Source of the DNA: an uncultured Opitutia bacterium
GTDB lineage: Bacteria; Verrucomicrobiota; Verrucomicrobiia; Opitutales; Coraliomargaritaceae
Assembly: GCA_937136395.1 (NCBI GenBank)
Contig: CAKZOI010000010.1
Span: 1-64,000 of the forward strand
Reading direction: 5' to 3'
Length of the DNA stretch: 64,000 nt
A model generated the notes under the pieces. The model did not search any database and was not told the DNA's origin. It saw only the letters and a program-made list of their open reading frames with translations. The number at the start of each line of letters is the position of its first letter. The stretch's first letter is position 1. This document shows positions 16,300 to 23,192 of the stretch, piece by piece. Both the position numbers and the translations under genes were made by a program.

Positions 16300-16581
16300 C
16301 TAATGCTTTAGCCAAACGATAGTCGCTCCCCAGCTACCTTCGGATTGATCTGCAAGTTGAAAGCGTTGAACCCGCTCATCGCGCCGAAGTAAGGCATGCA
16401 CCGTTTCACGTAAAGTTCCAATCCCTTTACCGTGAATGATACGCAGTCGACGTATGTCCTGCTCTAGGCATGCCTCGATGTAATCAGGGATCAGCTCCCC
16501 AAGATCGGACGGTCGAAACGTGTGTAGGTCGAGCTCTCCATTGATGGGAAAATCTACGGGGTCTGAATCGTCGTTCGACAT
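16300..16581 (-). CDS. Smr-domain protein
   Basis: 93 residues from MSNDDSDPVDFPINGELDLH. The motif LDLHTF and the C-terminal IIHGKGIGTLRETVHALLRR are the two signatures of the small MutS-related (Smr) domain, found in MutS2 and in free-standing nucleases such as E. coli YdaL/YfcN. An upstream in-frame reading to 16788 exists but runs through pdxH antisense-frame sequence and a palindromic repeat, so I set the start at 16581. Stand-alone Smr proteins act as endonucleases on branched DNA or on mRNA; which applies here is unknown. It follows pdxH with a 43-base gap occupied by a repeat. Confidence 0.85.
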   Translation of the reverse strand: MSNDDSDPVDFPINGELDLHTFRPSDLGELIPDYIEACLEQDIRRLRIIHGKGIGTLRETVHALLRRDERVQRFQLADQSEGSWGATIVWLKH

Positions 16582-16605
16582 GAGGGATGCTCTCAAATAA
16601 GGATT

Positions 16606-16629
16606 AAAGCGGTTAAAACCGCTTCTACG
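16606..16629 (-). repeat. AAGCGGTT palindromic element at the end of pdxH
   Basis: The minus strand reads GTAGAAGCGGTTTTAACCGC then TTTA. Its TAG is the pdxH stop codon. The other copy, at 9733-9756, likewise ends a gene. Confidence 0.8.
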
Positions 16630-17266
16630 GCGCCAAGCGTTCGGGCGCGCTCCAATTACCGGATTCATCCCAGCGATACATAAAGCGGTCATGCAGGCGA
16701 GAGGCCCCTCCCTGCCAGAACTCGAATGCCTTGGGCACAATTCGATAGCCTCCCCAGTGGTCGGGCAAGGGCACTTTCCCATCGGCAAACTTACGCTTCA
16801 TTTGATCTAACTTCGCTTCTAGAAGCTGTCGTGAACCAATGACTTTACTCTGCGGCGAAGTCCACGCACCCAACTGGCTTGCAAAGGGGCGGGAAAGGAA
16901 ATACTTTAGCGATTCTGCTTTAGACACCCGTTCGACAGTGCCAGTGACATTCACCTGCCTTTGCAGAGGCAACCAGAGGAAATTGGCGCTCACTTGTGGG
17001 TTTGCGTCCAGTTCGCGCGCTTTACGGCTTTCGTAGTTGGTATAAAAGACGAGACCCTCTGCCGAGAACGCTTTCAACAAAACGATCCGTGTCGAAGGTT
17101 GACCTGTAGCGTCAGCCGTCGCTAAACAGAACGCATTGGGCTCATCGAGTTCACACGCCTCTGCTTCTTTGAACCATTTCTCAAATTGCGCAAAAGGGCA
17201 CTCCGCAAGATCGGATGCATCCAATGCATGCTTGGTATATTCAGCTCTACGATCTGAGAGGTCCAT
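16625..17266 (-). CDS. pdxH: pyridoxamine 5'-phosphate oxidase
   Basis: 213 residues, normal for PdxH. Signatures: [11 protein letters not shown] (FMN binding), [52 protein letters not shown] and the C-terminal [18 protein letters not shown], which carries the PLP-binding RLHDR. It makes pyridoxal phosphate from the 5'-phosphates of pyridoxine or pyridoxamine with FMN and oxygen. The normal C-terminal end (WxxxRLAP) is complete. The stop codon TAG comes from the palindromic element at 16606-16629 that abuts it, so the element probably inserted at, or replaced, the original stop. Confidence 0.95.
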   Translation of the reverse strand: MDLSDRRAEYTKHALDASDLAECPFAQFEKWFKEAEACELDEPNAFCLATADATGQPSTRIVLLKAFSAEGLVFYTNYESRKARELDANPQVSANFLWLPLQRQVNVTGTVERVSKAESLKYFLSRPFASQLGAWTSPQSKVIGSRQLLEAKLDQMKRKFADGKVPLPDHWGGYRIVPKAFEFWQGGASRLHDRFMYRWDESGNWSAPERLAP

Positions 17267-17276
17267 AGGAAAAATC

Positions 17277-17325
17277 TGAAACGCTAAAATACGGAAACGT
17301 TAAAATACTGAAACGCTAAAACAAT
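17277..17325 (+). repeat. GAAACGCTAAAA tandem tract (3' flank of four-helix-bundle gene)
   Basis: Degenerate direct repeats of about 15-16 bases: GAAACGCTAAAATACG, GAAACGTTAAAATACT, GAAACGCTAAAAC. The tract at 17720-17786, on the other side of the gene, has the inverse sense (TTTCAGCGTCTCAGC). Confidence 0.75.
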
Positions 17326-17332
17326 TATAGGG

Positions 17333-17689
17333 CTATCTTCGACGTAATTTGGATACAATTGTAGTAAATATTGCGATCAACTCAGAACACTCTCCATGAA
17401 TTGGATCAATATTACCAGTTGAAATCCCGCAATCTTCCGCCAAATGCTCAAGCCATAAAGCACTCTCATCGGACTCTTGCAAAAGCACATCAAGCTTAGA
17501 ACAAAATTCCGAATCAGAGCGTGCCCGGGATGCTTCTCTAGCATGAGCCGCCACTGAAGTCGCTGAACGCAGCAACTGCTTACCAATCACTGCGGCCTCC
17601 ACACGTTCTTTCGGCAACGCGATATATAAACGAATTACCGAAGAAGAAAACTGCTTGGTTCGATTTCTCAACTCTTCAGATAAGCGCAT
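17333..17689 (-). CDS. four-helix-bundle protein (23S rRNA intervening-sequence protein family), copy 2
   Basis: 118 residues. It starts MRLSEELRNRTKQFSSSVIR, then IALPKERVEAAVIGKQLLRS, ATSVAAHAREASRARSDSEF and a C-terminal ELIAIFTTIVSKLRR, the order typical of the S23/four-helix-bundle family. It is only distantly similar to the copy at 5552-5899. It lies between pdxH and trxB and both flanks are low-complexity repeats in inverse orientation. Its function is unknown; related proteins are encoded in rRNA intervening sequences, and a related fold (Avd) serves in diversity-generating retroelements, but no reverse transcriptase is present here. Confidence 0.85.
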   Translation of the reverse strand: MRLSEELRNRTKQFSSSVIRLYIALPKERVEAAVIGKQLLRSATSVAAHAREASRARSDSEFCSKLDVLLQESDESALWLEHLAEDCGISTGNIDPIHGECSELIAIFTTIVSKLRRR

Positions 17690-17719
17690 CGTTCTAGTTT
17701 CAAATTTTTAGACATTAAA

Positions 17720-17786
17720 CATTTCAGCCTTTCAGCGTCTCAGCCTTTCAGCGTCTCAGCGTCTCAGCGTCTCAGCATTTCCTTCC
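17720..17786 (+). repeat. TTTCAGCGTCTCAGC tandem tract (5' flank of four-helix-bundle gene)
   Basis: About six imperfect repeats of TTTCAGC(C/G)T or CTCAGCGT (for example CTCAGCGTCTCAGCGTCTCA). It is the inverse of the GAAACGCT tract at 17277-17325 and belongs to the same family as tracts at 15358-15393 and 18735-18770. Confidence 0.75.
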
Positions 17787-17788
17787 GC

Positions 17789-18715
17789 CTACTGCTCCGC
17801 GAGCCAGCGCTCGGCTTCAATGGCGGCTTGGCACCCCATACCTGCGGCAGTGATTGCCTGACGATAAACATGGTCGACACAATCGCCCGCAGCATAAAAG
17901 CCTTCATACTTAGTCTTCACTTGGCTGCCAGCTTCTGGAACGATGTAGCCATCGCCATCACGATCGAGGACGCCATCTACAAAATCTGTATTCGGAATAT
18001 GACCAATCGCGATGAATGCACCCTTACATGGGATTTCACGTTCTTCGCCAGTGACCGTATCCTTGACCTTAATCGCACGTGTAAATCCTTGCTCATCCGC
18101 AAGAATTTCAGTCGGAGCCGAGTTCCACGCCATCTCGATCTTTTCGTGGGAAGTGGCACGATCGGCCATGATCTGCGACGCGCGCAACTCATCACGGCGG
18201 TGGATCAAGGTCACTTTCGAGCAAAAACGAGTCAAGAATAGGGCTTCCTCAGCAGCGGAATCGCCGCCACCGACAACCACTACATCCATGTCACGGTAGA
18301 AAGCGCCATCACAAGTAGCACATGTTGTCACTCCTTTGCCGCCGAACATTTCTTGCTCACCAGGGATGCCTAGTAAACGAGGACGAGCGCCAGTCGCGAC
18401 GATCACTGTCTTCGCCTCAAAAACCTTCTCGCCCGCATACAACTTCTTCACATCACCTTCGATTTCGACCTTGTCGATCTTAGCGTGCTCATAGCGTGCA
18501 CCGAAACGTGCAGCCTGCTTGCGCAAATTATCCATCATTGTGTAGCCGTCAATTCCCTCGGGAAAACCTGGAAAATTCTCCACCTCCGAAGTCGTGGTGA
18601 GTTGGCCACCCGGCTGCGAGCCTTCTAGAACGAGTGGGTTTAACTGAGCACGACCTGTGTAAATTGCTGCAGTGAGGCCTGCGCAGCCAGTTCCGAGAAT
18701 GATGACGTCTTCCAT
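17789..18715 (-). CDS. trxB: thioredoxin reductase
   Basis: 308 residues. It starts [20 protein letters not shown] (FAD loop); the redox pair is CATC in [13 protein letters not shown], followed by the NADPH loop [14 protein letters not shown] and the FAD C-terminal motif [19 protein letters not shown]. It reduces thioredoxin with NADPH in the cytoplasm. The FAD loop carries Cys in GTGCAG where GxGPAG is usual, a mild deviation. A low-complexity GCTGAAA tract lies directly upstream (18735-18770), so its promoter must lie in or before repeat sequence. Confidence 0.95.
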   Translation of the reverse strand: MEDVIILGTGCAGLTAAIYTGRAQLNPLVLEGSQPGGQLTTTSEVENFPGFPEGIDGYTMMDNLRKQAARFGARYEHAKIDKVEIEGDVKKLYAGEKVFEAKTVIVATGARPRLLGIPGEQEMFGGKGVTTCATCDGAFYRDMDVVVVGGGDSAAEEALFLTRFCSKVTLIHRRDELRASQIMADRATSHEKIEMAWNSAPTEILADEQGFTRAIKVKDTVTGEEREIPCKGAFIAIGHIPNTDFVDGVLDRDGDGYIVPEAGSQVKTKYEGFYAAGDCVDHVYRQAITAAGMGCQAAIEAERWLAEQ

Positions 18716-18981
18716 AATAATATTTTTTGAAAAGCTGTGATGCTGAAATTACTGAAACGCTGAAATTTGTTGAAAGCGTCGTGCGACGATGGAGCGGCTA
18801 CGCTGATATTCAAGTTTAGAGTTCAAGTTTAAGAGAGGATCGTCGATAACGGGGTATAAAGTAGAAGCGACACTCCTGTCGCTTTGTTACTGGATCGGCT
18901 CATGCTCGGGAAAGCGACAAGAGTGTCGCTTCTACGTAATCCAGTCTTGTCCTCACCTTCTTCACTAACAACTTTACACCT
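18716..18981. other. divergent gap between trxB and tatD, repeat-rich
   Basis: No gene seen. It contains a GCTGAAA tract (18735-18770), CGTCGTGCGACG (about 18778-18789) and an inverted pair of AGCGA-stem elements: 18861-18885 (GTAGAAGCGACACTCCTGTC then GCTTT) and 18911-18936 (AAAGCGACAAGAGTGTCGCT then TCTACG). Promoters for both genes must lie here, but I see no convincing -35/-10 pair. Confidence 0.65.
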
Positions 18982-19779
18982 ATGGATTTAATCGACAGTC
19001 ACTGCCACCTGAAAGGCTTTAAGGACAAGGGCGAACTCAACGCCGTGCTGCAACGTGCGGCGGACGCCGGCGTCACACGCTTGATTACTGTCGGCACTTC
19101 CCCCAAAGACTGGGTGCCGTATCGTGAAATGACTGCCGCCAATCCCGGAAAAATTGATTACACGGTCGGCCTCCACCCCTGCTATGTCGACGCCGAATGG
19201 AGCGACGCCGTTTCAAACATCTCGACCTTCTTCATTCCGCCCAACGCCCCCGTCGCCCTCGGAGAAATCGGGCTCGATTACTTCCATTTACCCAAAGACC
19301 CCGTCGAGGCAGGCGAACTCATGATTCACCAAGAGGAAGCCTTTCGTCAGCAGCTGATGCTGGCCGGGGAGCTCGACTGCCCCGTAGTCATTCACAGCCG
19401 CAATGCCTTTGACGACACCTTCCGTATGATTCAAGAATCTGGAGTGGATTGGAATCGTATCGTCTTTCACTGCTACAGTTATGGTGCCGAGGAAATCGCC
19501 AAAATAAACGAATGCGGCGGGCGCGGATCCTTCACTGGCATCGTCACCTATAAAAGTGCACCCGAGATTCGCGACGCGCTTCGAAGTCAAGGTATTGATC
19601 GCCTCATGCTGGAAACCGACTGCCCCTACCTCACCCCAGAACCACATCGCGGCAAGCCGAACGAACCTGCCTTTGTCGCCAATATCGCCGAACGCTGCGC
19701 GGAGGCGCTCGCTGTGCCACTCGATGAACTAGCGGCTCAAACAAGCGCGAACACAAAAGCCTTTTTCCAACTCGCTTAA
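18982..19779 (+). CDS. TatD family metal-dependent hydrolase
   Basis: 265 residues, full length. Metal ligands are visible in order: DSHCHL (residues 5-10), [22 protein letters not shown] and [15 protein letters not shown]. TatD proteins are TIM-barrel hydrolases acting as 3'-5' DNA exonucleases in repair; YcfH/YabD paralogues may have other substrates, so I give no specific symbol. It is the first gene of a plus-strand pair, with the repeat protein gene starting seven bases after its stop. Confidence 0.9.
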   Translation: MDLIDSHCHLKGFKDKGELNAVLQRAADAGVTRLITVGTSPKDWVPYREMTAANPGKIDYTVGLHPCYVDAEWSDAVSNISTFFIPPNAPVALGEIGLDYFHLPKDPVEAGELMIHQEEAFRQQLMLAGELDCPVVIHSRNAFDDTFRMIQESGVDWNRIVFHCYSYGAEEIAKINECGGRGSFTGIVTYKSAPEIRDALRSQGIDRLMLETDCPYLTPEPHRGKPNEPAFVANIAERCAEALAVPLDELAAQTSANTKAFFQLA

Positions 19780-19786
19780 ATATACG

Positions 19787-21028
19787 ATGCGCTGGCTTTT
19801 CAGAATCGCTCTCACAATTGCCTTTGTTGGATTGTTCGCACTAGCGCTCATACCCTATTTGCCAAGCTTACAGCAAAAGGCGGATACTTTCCGAAAAGCT
19901 TGGGCGCAAGTAAACGAGACCAGCCCCCCGCAACCTACACTAGAAAGCACCCCTCAAGCAGCCGAGAGAGCGCTCACGCGACGCACGGTCGCCATGCCTG
20001 GAACAGCGACTACAGAGCTCGAGACCCTAGATCCATTTTTAGATGAAGCGCGAAAACGTGCCGAACAAGACCCCGAGTCCGCCATGACTTGGCTGCAAAA
20101 CCAGCCCAATGGTCCGCAACGCTTACGCGGAATGCTCGAAGTCGTCGCCTTATGGGCAGCCGAAGATTCTGAAAATGCGCTCCTATGGCTAGAATCGAAT
20201 GCACAAGGCGTGGCCCGACTAGAAACGCTCAACAGTGGTGTCGAACTCTGGGCACAACAAGACCCCGCAGCTGCTGCCATATGGATCGACGGCATGGCAA
20301 ACGATGGCAGTAAACTCGCTGCCGCCAAAGCACTTGCTAGCAGTTGGGCGAAATCGAGTGGAGAAGATGCTGCCGAATGGGTCGACAGTCTACCCTATGG
20401 ACCGCTTAGAGAGAACGCCGCTGCTGCACTGATCGACACGTGGGCTGCCAATGATCCCGAGCAGGCAGCGATTTGGGCGCTCTCGGAAGCCGAGTTTCAC
20501 GGCAATAGCGAACTGCTCAATCGTAGTTTGAAACACTACGCCCAAACCGACCCACAAAAGGCCGAAGCCTTTCTTCGCGGGCTCACAGAAGCCTATGAAG
20601 CACCTGAAGCGATTGAATCGTATATACGAGCTCGTTCCGAAAGTGCCCCCGCTGAAACCATGAACTGGCAAAGTAAGCTCAGCGCTCAAGATCCACTCAA
20701 TCAGCCAGAGAATGCCCGCATTATCATGCAAGAATGGAGCCGCACCGACTCAGTGGCCGCATCGAGTTGGTTAAGCACTCAAGCTGCAGGCCCTGAGCGC
20801 GACGCAGCAATCCTCGGCTTTAGCGATACCATGCTGGGTTTCGAACCAGAGGCGGCGACCGCTTGGGCCAACTACATTTCAAGCCCAGAAATCCGCGCTC
20901 AACAACTCCAACTATCCATCAGGAAGTGGGCAAAGAATCAACCATACGAGGCACTGGAATGGGTCAAAAATGCCGAACTGGACCCCGATTTACGGACGAG
21001 CTTAGCCTCCGAAATCGGCGTCGACTAG
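19787..21028 (+). CDS. repeat protein with Trp-containing ~30-residue repeats, membrane-anchored
   Basis: 413 residues. One N-terminal membrane segment (residues 2-23, WLFRIALTIAFVGLFALALI) is followed by a Pro/Thr linker and then about nine degenerate helical repeats of some 30-35 residues. Their motif is (D/E)PExAxxW(L/I) followed by alpha-helical stretches, for example DPESAMTWLQ, DSENALLWLE, DPAAAAIWID, DPEQAAIWAL and EPEAATAWAN. The layout recalls TPR/HEAT-like scaffolds and long Trp-repeat proteins often predicted in Verrucomicrobiota and Planctomycetota. It probably lies in the periplasm, anchored to the inner membrane. No catalytic motif is seen. Confidence 0.8.
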   Translation: MRWLFRIALTIAFVGLFALALIPYLPSLQQKADTFRKAWAQVNETSPPQPTLESTPQAAERALTRRTVAMPGTATTELETLDPFLDEARKRAEQDPESAMTWLQNQPNGPQRLRGMLEVVALWAAEDSENALLWLESNAQGVARLETLNSGVELWAQQDPAAAAIWIDGMANDGSKLAAAKALASSWAKSSGEDAAEWVDSLPYGPLRENAAAALIDTWAANDPEQAAIWALSEAEFHGNSELLNRSLKHYAQTDPQKAEAFLRGLTEAYEAPEAIESYIRARSESAPAETMNWQSKLSAQDPLNQPENARIIMQEWSRTDSVAASSWLSTQAAGPERDAAILGFSDTMLGFEPEAATAWANYISSPEIRAQQLQLSIRKWAKNQPYEALEWVKNAELDPDLRTSLASEIGVD

Positions 21029-21034
21029 GAGCGA

Positions 21035-21541
21035 CTACTTCTTAAAAATCAAATTCCCTCGATAAACGATATGCGCCAAGCCCTCTTGATAGATAAAGGT
21101 GTCGAAGCCCTCAGTCTTTAAACGAAGTTCACCGTCTTCCACTACGATCGTTTCTTTTAATTGGTGATCATTCGCTCGCTGCATCTTTTCAGGTAACCAC
21201 AGCACACCATTTTCGTGCAACACACCTAAATAGCGTTCCGTTTTCTCGCCCCGTGTGATTTCCGATACCAGTTTATCTTCTAGAATAAATGTTACTGAAC
21301 GTGAGCTCTCCATCCCTGAAGCTCTATCCGTTACGGCCACTCCGTGTAATTTATCATTCGCCATCCAATACTGCTGCTCAACGGAAAAGGTCTCCGTATA
21401 GCCCGTCGCGGCCGAATGCAGTGTAAAGTGCCCCACCCATCGACCTTCATATTGACGCATCGTATCCAAGAGTCCTTCTGCATGAGCAAGGGAAGACAAC
21501 ATTAGACTGGCAACTAGCCATGCATATAAATTTCGAAGCAC
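21035..21541 (-). CDS. hypothetical secreted protein
   Basis: 168 residues, not recognised. The N-terminus is a clear signal peptide (MLRNLYAWLVASLMLSSLAH then A-E), and the mature part is beta-rich, with alternating strands such as RWVGHFTLHSAATGY and ENGVLWLPEKM. This looks lipocalin-like or like DUF1579-type proteins; the assignment is only a guess from pattern. The start codon is GTG. It is convergent with the repeat-protein gene, with six bases between their stops. Confidence 0.65.
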   Translation of the reverse strand: MLRNLYAWLVASLMLSSLAHAEGLLDTMRQYEGRWVGHFTLHSAATGYTETFSVEQQYWMANDKLHGVAVTDRASGMESSRSVTFILEDKLVSEITRGEKTERYLGVLHENGVLWLPEKMQRANDHQLKETIVVEDGELRLKTEGFDTFIYQEGLAHIVYRGNLIFKK

Positions 21542-21655
21542 ACAAAATGCTTAGAGTGTTTAAGGTAGAAAACCAAGTTCTTTCCCCAGCCCCAAAAAGC
21601 GACTTCTGCCCGATTCCAGCTTGGCGAACCGCCGTAGATACCTCTTACTCGCTTC

Positions 21656-22447
21656 ATGATTTACGACCCAAACAAACTTTTACTTCTCGCAGGACCTTGC
21701 TCACTCGAAAGCCTCGACACCTGCCGCCCCGTTGCCGATGCACTCGCCGCCCTGCAAGAGAAGCACCCAGAACTAAATATCTTGTTTAAAGGATCGTATG
21801 ATAAAGCCAATCGCACATCCATCGGCAGCGACCGTGGCACTGGGCTGGAAGGTGGCCTCGAAATCTTCCGCACAATCAAGCAAGAGTATGGCTTCAAAAC
21901 TGTGACAGATATTCACTTGCCAGAGCAATGCGCGAAAGTGGGCGCAGTGGTCGATGCCATGCAAATACCCGCATTCCTCTGCCGACAAACCGACTTACTG
22001 GTTGCAGCCGCCGCAACGGAATGCGCGATTAACGTCAAAAAAGGCCAATTCCTTTCTCCATACGAGATGGAATTTGTCATCAATAAGCTCGAAGAAGCCG
22101 GCGCCAAAGAGATCTGGCAAACCGACCGTGGCACCACATTCGGCTACCAAAATCTAGTCGTGGATATGCGCAGCTTCAGCATCATGGCAGAAAACGGACA
22201 CCCGACAATCATCGACGCAACCCATAGCGTGCAGCTACCTGGAGCCGCTGGTGGCATCAGCGGTGGGCAACGTGAATATGTGCCGCCCCTCGCACGCGCA
22301 GCACTGGCCGCAGGTGCCAATGGTGTCTTTCTGGAAACGCATCCAAATCCTGAAAAAGCCATTTCAGATGCCGCCAGCCAAGTGCCACTCAACGAATTAC
22401 CCGAACTGATCGAAAGCCTGCTACGCGTCTGGCACGCCGTGCGGTAG
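21656..22447 (+). CDS. kdsA: 3-deoxy-8-phosphooctulonate synthase (KDO-8-P synthase)
   Basis: 263 residues. Signatures: [71 protein letters not shown] and [10 protein letters not shown]. It condenses PEP and arabinose-5-phosphate to KDO-8-phosphate for lipid A-core synthesis. The Cys in AGPC places it with metal-dependent KdsA enzymes such as that of Aquifex, where this Cys binds the metal; E. coli KdsA has Asn there. It shows that the organism makes an LPS-type outer membrane. No Shine-Dalgarno sequence precedes the ATG. Confidence 0.95.
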   Translation: MIYDPNKLLLLAGPCSLESLDTCRPVADALAALQEKHPELNILFKGSYDKANRTSIGSDRGTGLEGGLEIFRTIKQEYGFKTVTDIHLPEQCAKVGAVVDAMQIPAFLCRQTDLLVAAAATECAINVKKGQFLSPYEMEFVINKLEEAGAKEIWQTDRGTTFGYQNLVVDMRSFSIMAENGHPTIIDATHSVQLPGAAGGISGGQREYVPPLARAALAAGANGVFLETHPNPEKAISDAASQVPLNELPELIESLLRVWHAVR

Positions 22448-22452
22448 TCCAT

Positions 22453-22535
22453 CTGGAGGGCAATGCTCCGTCATTGCCGCGGAAACGCCTACATATTTCG
22501 AAGCATCGGCGGATGCGACGGAGCGCAACCCTCCA
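22453..22535. repeat. inverted pair of TGGAGGG-stem-CTCCGT elements
   Basis: Left arm CTGGAGGGCAATGCTCCGTC then ATTGCC (stem GGCAATG/CATTGCC). The right arm, on the minus strand, is TGGAGGGTTGCGCTCCGTCG then CATCC (stem GTTGCG/CGCATC, one mismatch). Both keep TGGAGGG and CTCCGT while the stem differs. The pair lies between kdsA and rsmD. Confidence 0.85.
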
Positions 22536-22614
22536 ATTTTTCACCGAATTTCTTCTTACGGGAGGTGCCCAATAACACGGCGCCCCCTTTCACTCGCACT
22601 TTCACTTCATCACC

Positions 22615-23175
22615 ATGCGTATCACAGGAGGCAGAGCCCGCGGCATCCAATTAAAGACGCCAAAGGGCGACACTACGCGTCCGGCAACGGACCGTATGCG
22701 CGAGTCGATCTTTTCAAGTCTCGGGCCGAGCGTCGAAGATTGCCAAGTCGCGGATCTCTTTGCAGGAACAGGTAGCTACGGGCTCGAAGCACTCAGCCGT
22801 GGCGCCAGCACAGCCACTTTTTACGAAACAGGTCGAAACGCCCTCACCTGCCTGCACCAAAATGCGCAAGCAGTCCTGCGTAGTTGCGCTCTGAATACCA
22901 GCTGCGCAACAGTCATTGCACGCGACATCTACTCACTCGATGTAAATTCGCCAGCATTCGACCTTATCTTTTGCGACCCCCCCTACGAGGTCATTGAACA
23001 ACACTTACCCCGCATCTTCGAAAAAGCGATCCACCCCATTGCACTCCCCCATGCTCGAGTCATCGTTGAACTGCCAGGAAACTTGGAACCAAACATACAA
23101 GATTGGGAACTCATTAAACGACTCGGTAAAATCGGCAAAGATAAACCGACTGTCGCCATCTTTCAACGAGCCTAA
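22615..23175 (+). CDS. rsmD: 16S rRNA (guanine-966-N2)-methyltransferase
   Basis: 186 residues. [20 protein letters not shown] then [15 protein letters not shown] is the family N-terminus; [20 protein letters not shown] is the SAM-binding loop and FCDPPYEV the catalytic DPPY motif. It methylates G966 of 16S rRNA during 30S assembly. The gene follows kdsA after a repeat-filled gap and is followed after 17 bases by the M16 peptidase gene. Confidence 0.93.
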   Translation: MRITGGRARGIQLKTPKGDTTRPATDRMRESIFSSLGPSVEDCQVADLFAGTGSYGLEALSRGASTATFYETGRNALTCLHQNAQAVLRSCALNTSCATVIARDIYSLDVNSPAFDLIFCDPPYEVIEQHLPRIFEKAIHPIALPHARVIVELPGNLEPNIQDWELIKRLGKIGKDKPTVAIFQRA

Positions 23176-23192
23176 CCCGCATTCAATCCATT

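Noticed and set aside
16582-16788. N-terminal extension of the Smr gene
   Set aside because: It overlaps the 3' end of pdxH in another frame and translates the palindromic element ([10 protein letters not shown]). The Smr family start fits 16581.
15351-18981. CRISPR array in the GCTGAAAC or CTCAGCGTCTCAGC tracts
   Set aside because: Repeat units are only 8-16 bases and degenerate, without unique spacers or cas genes.
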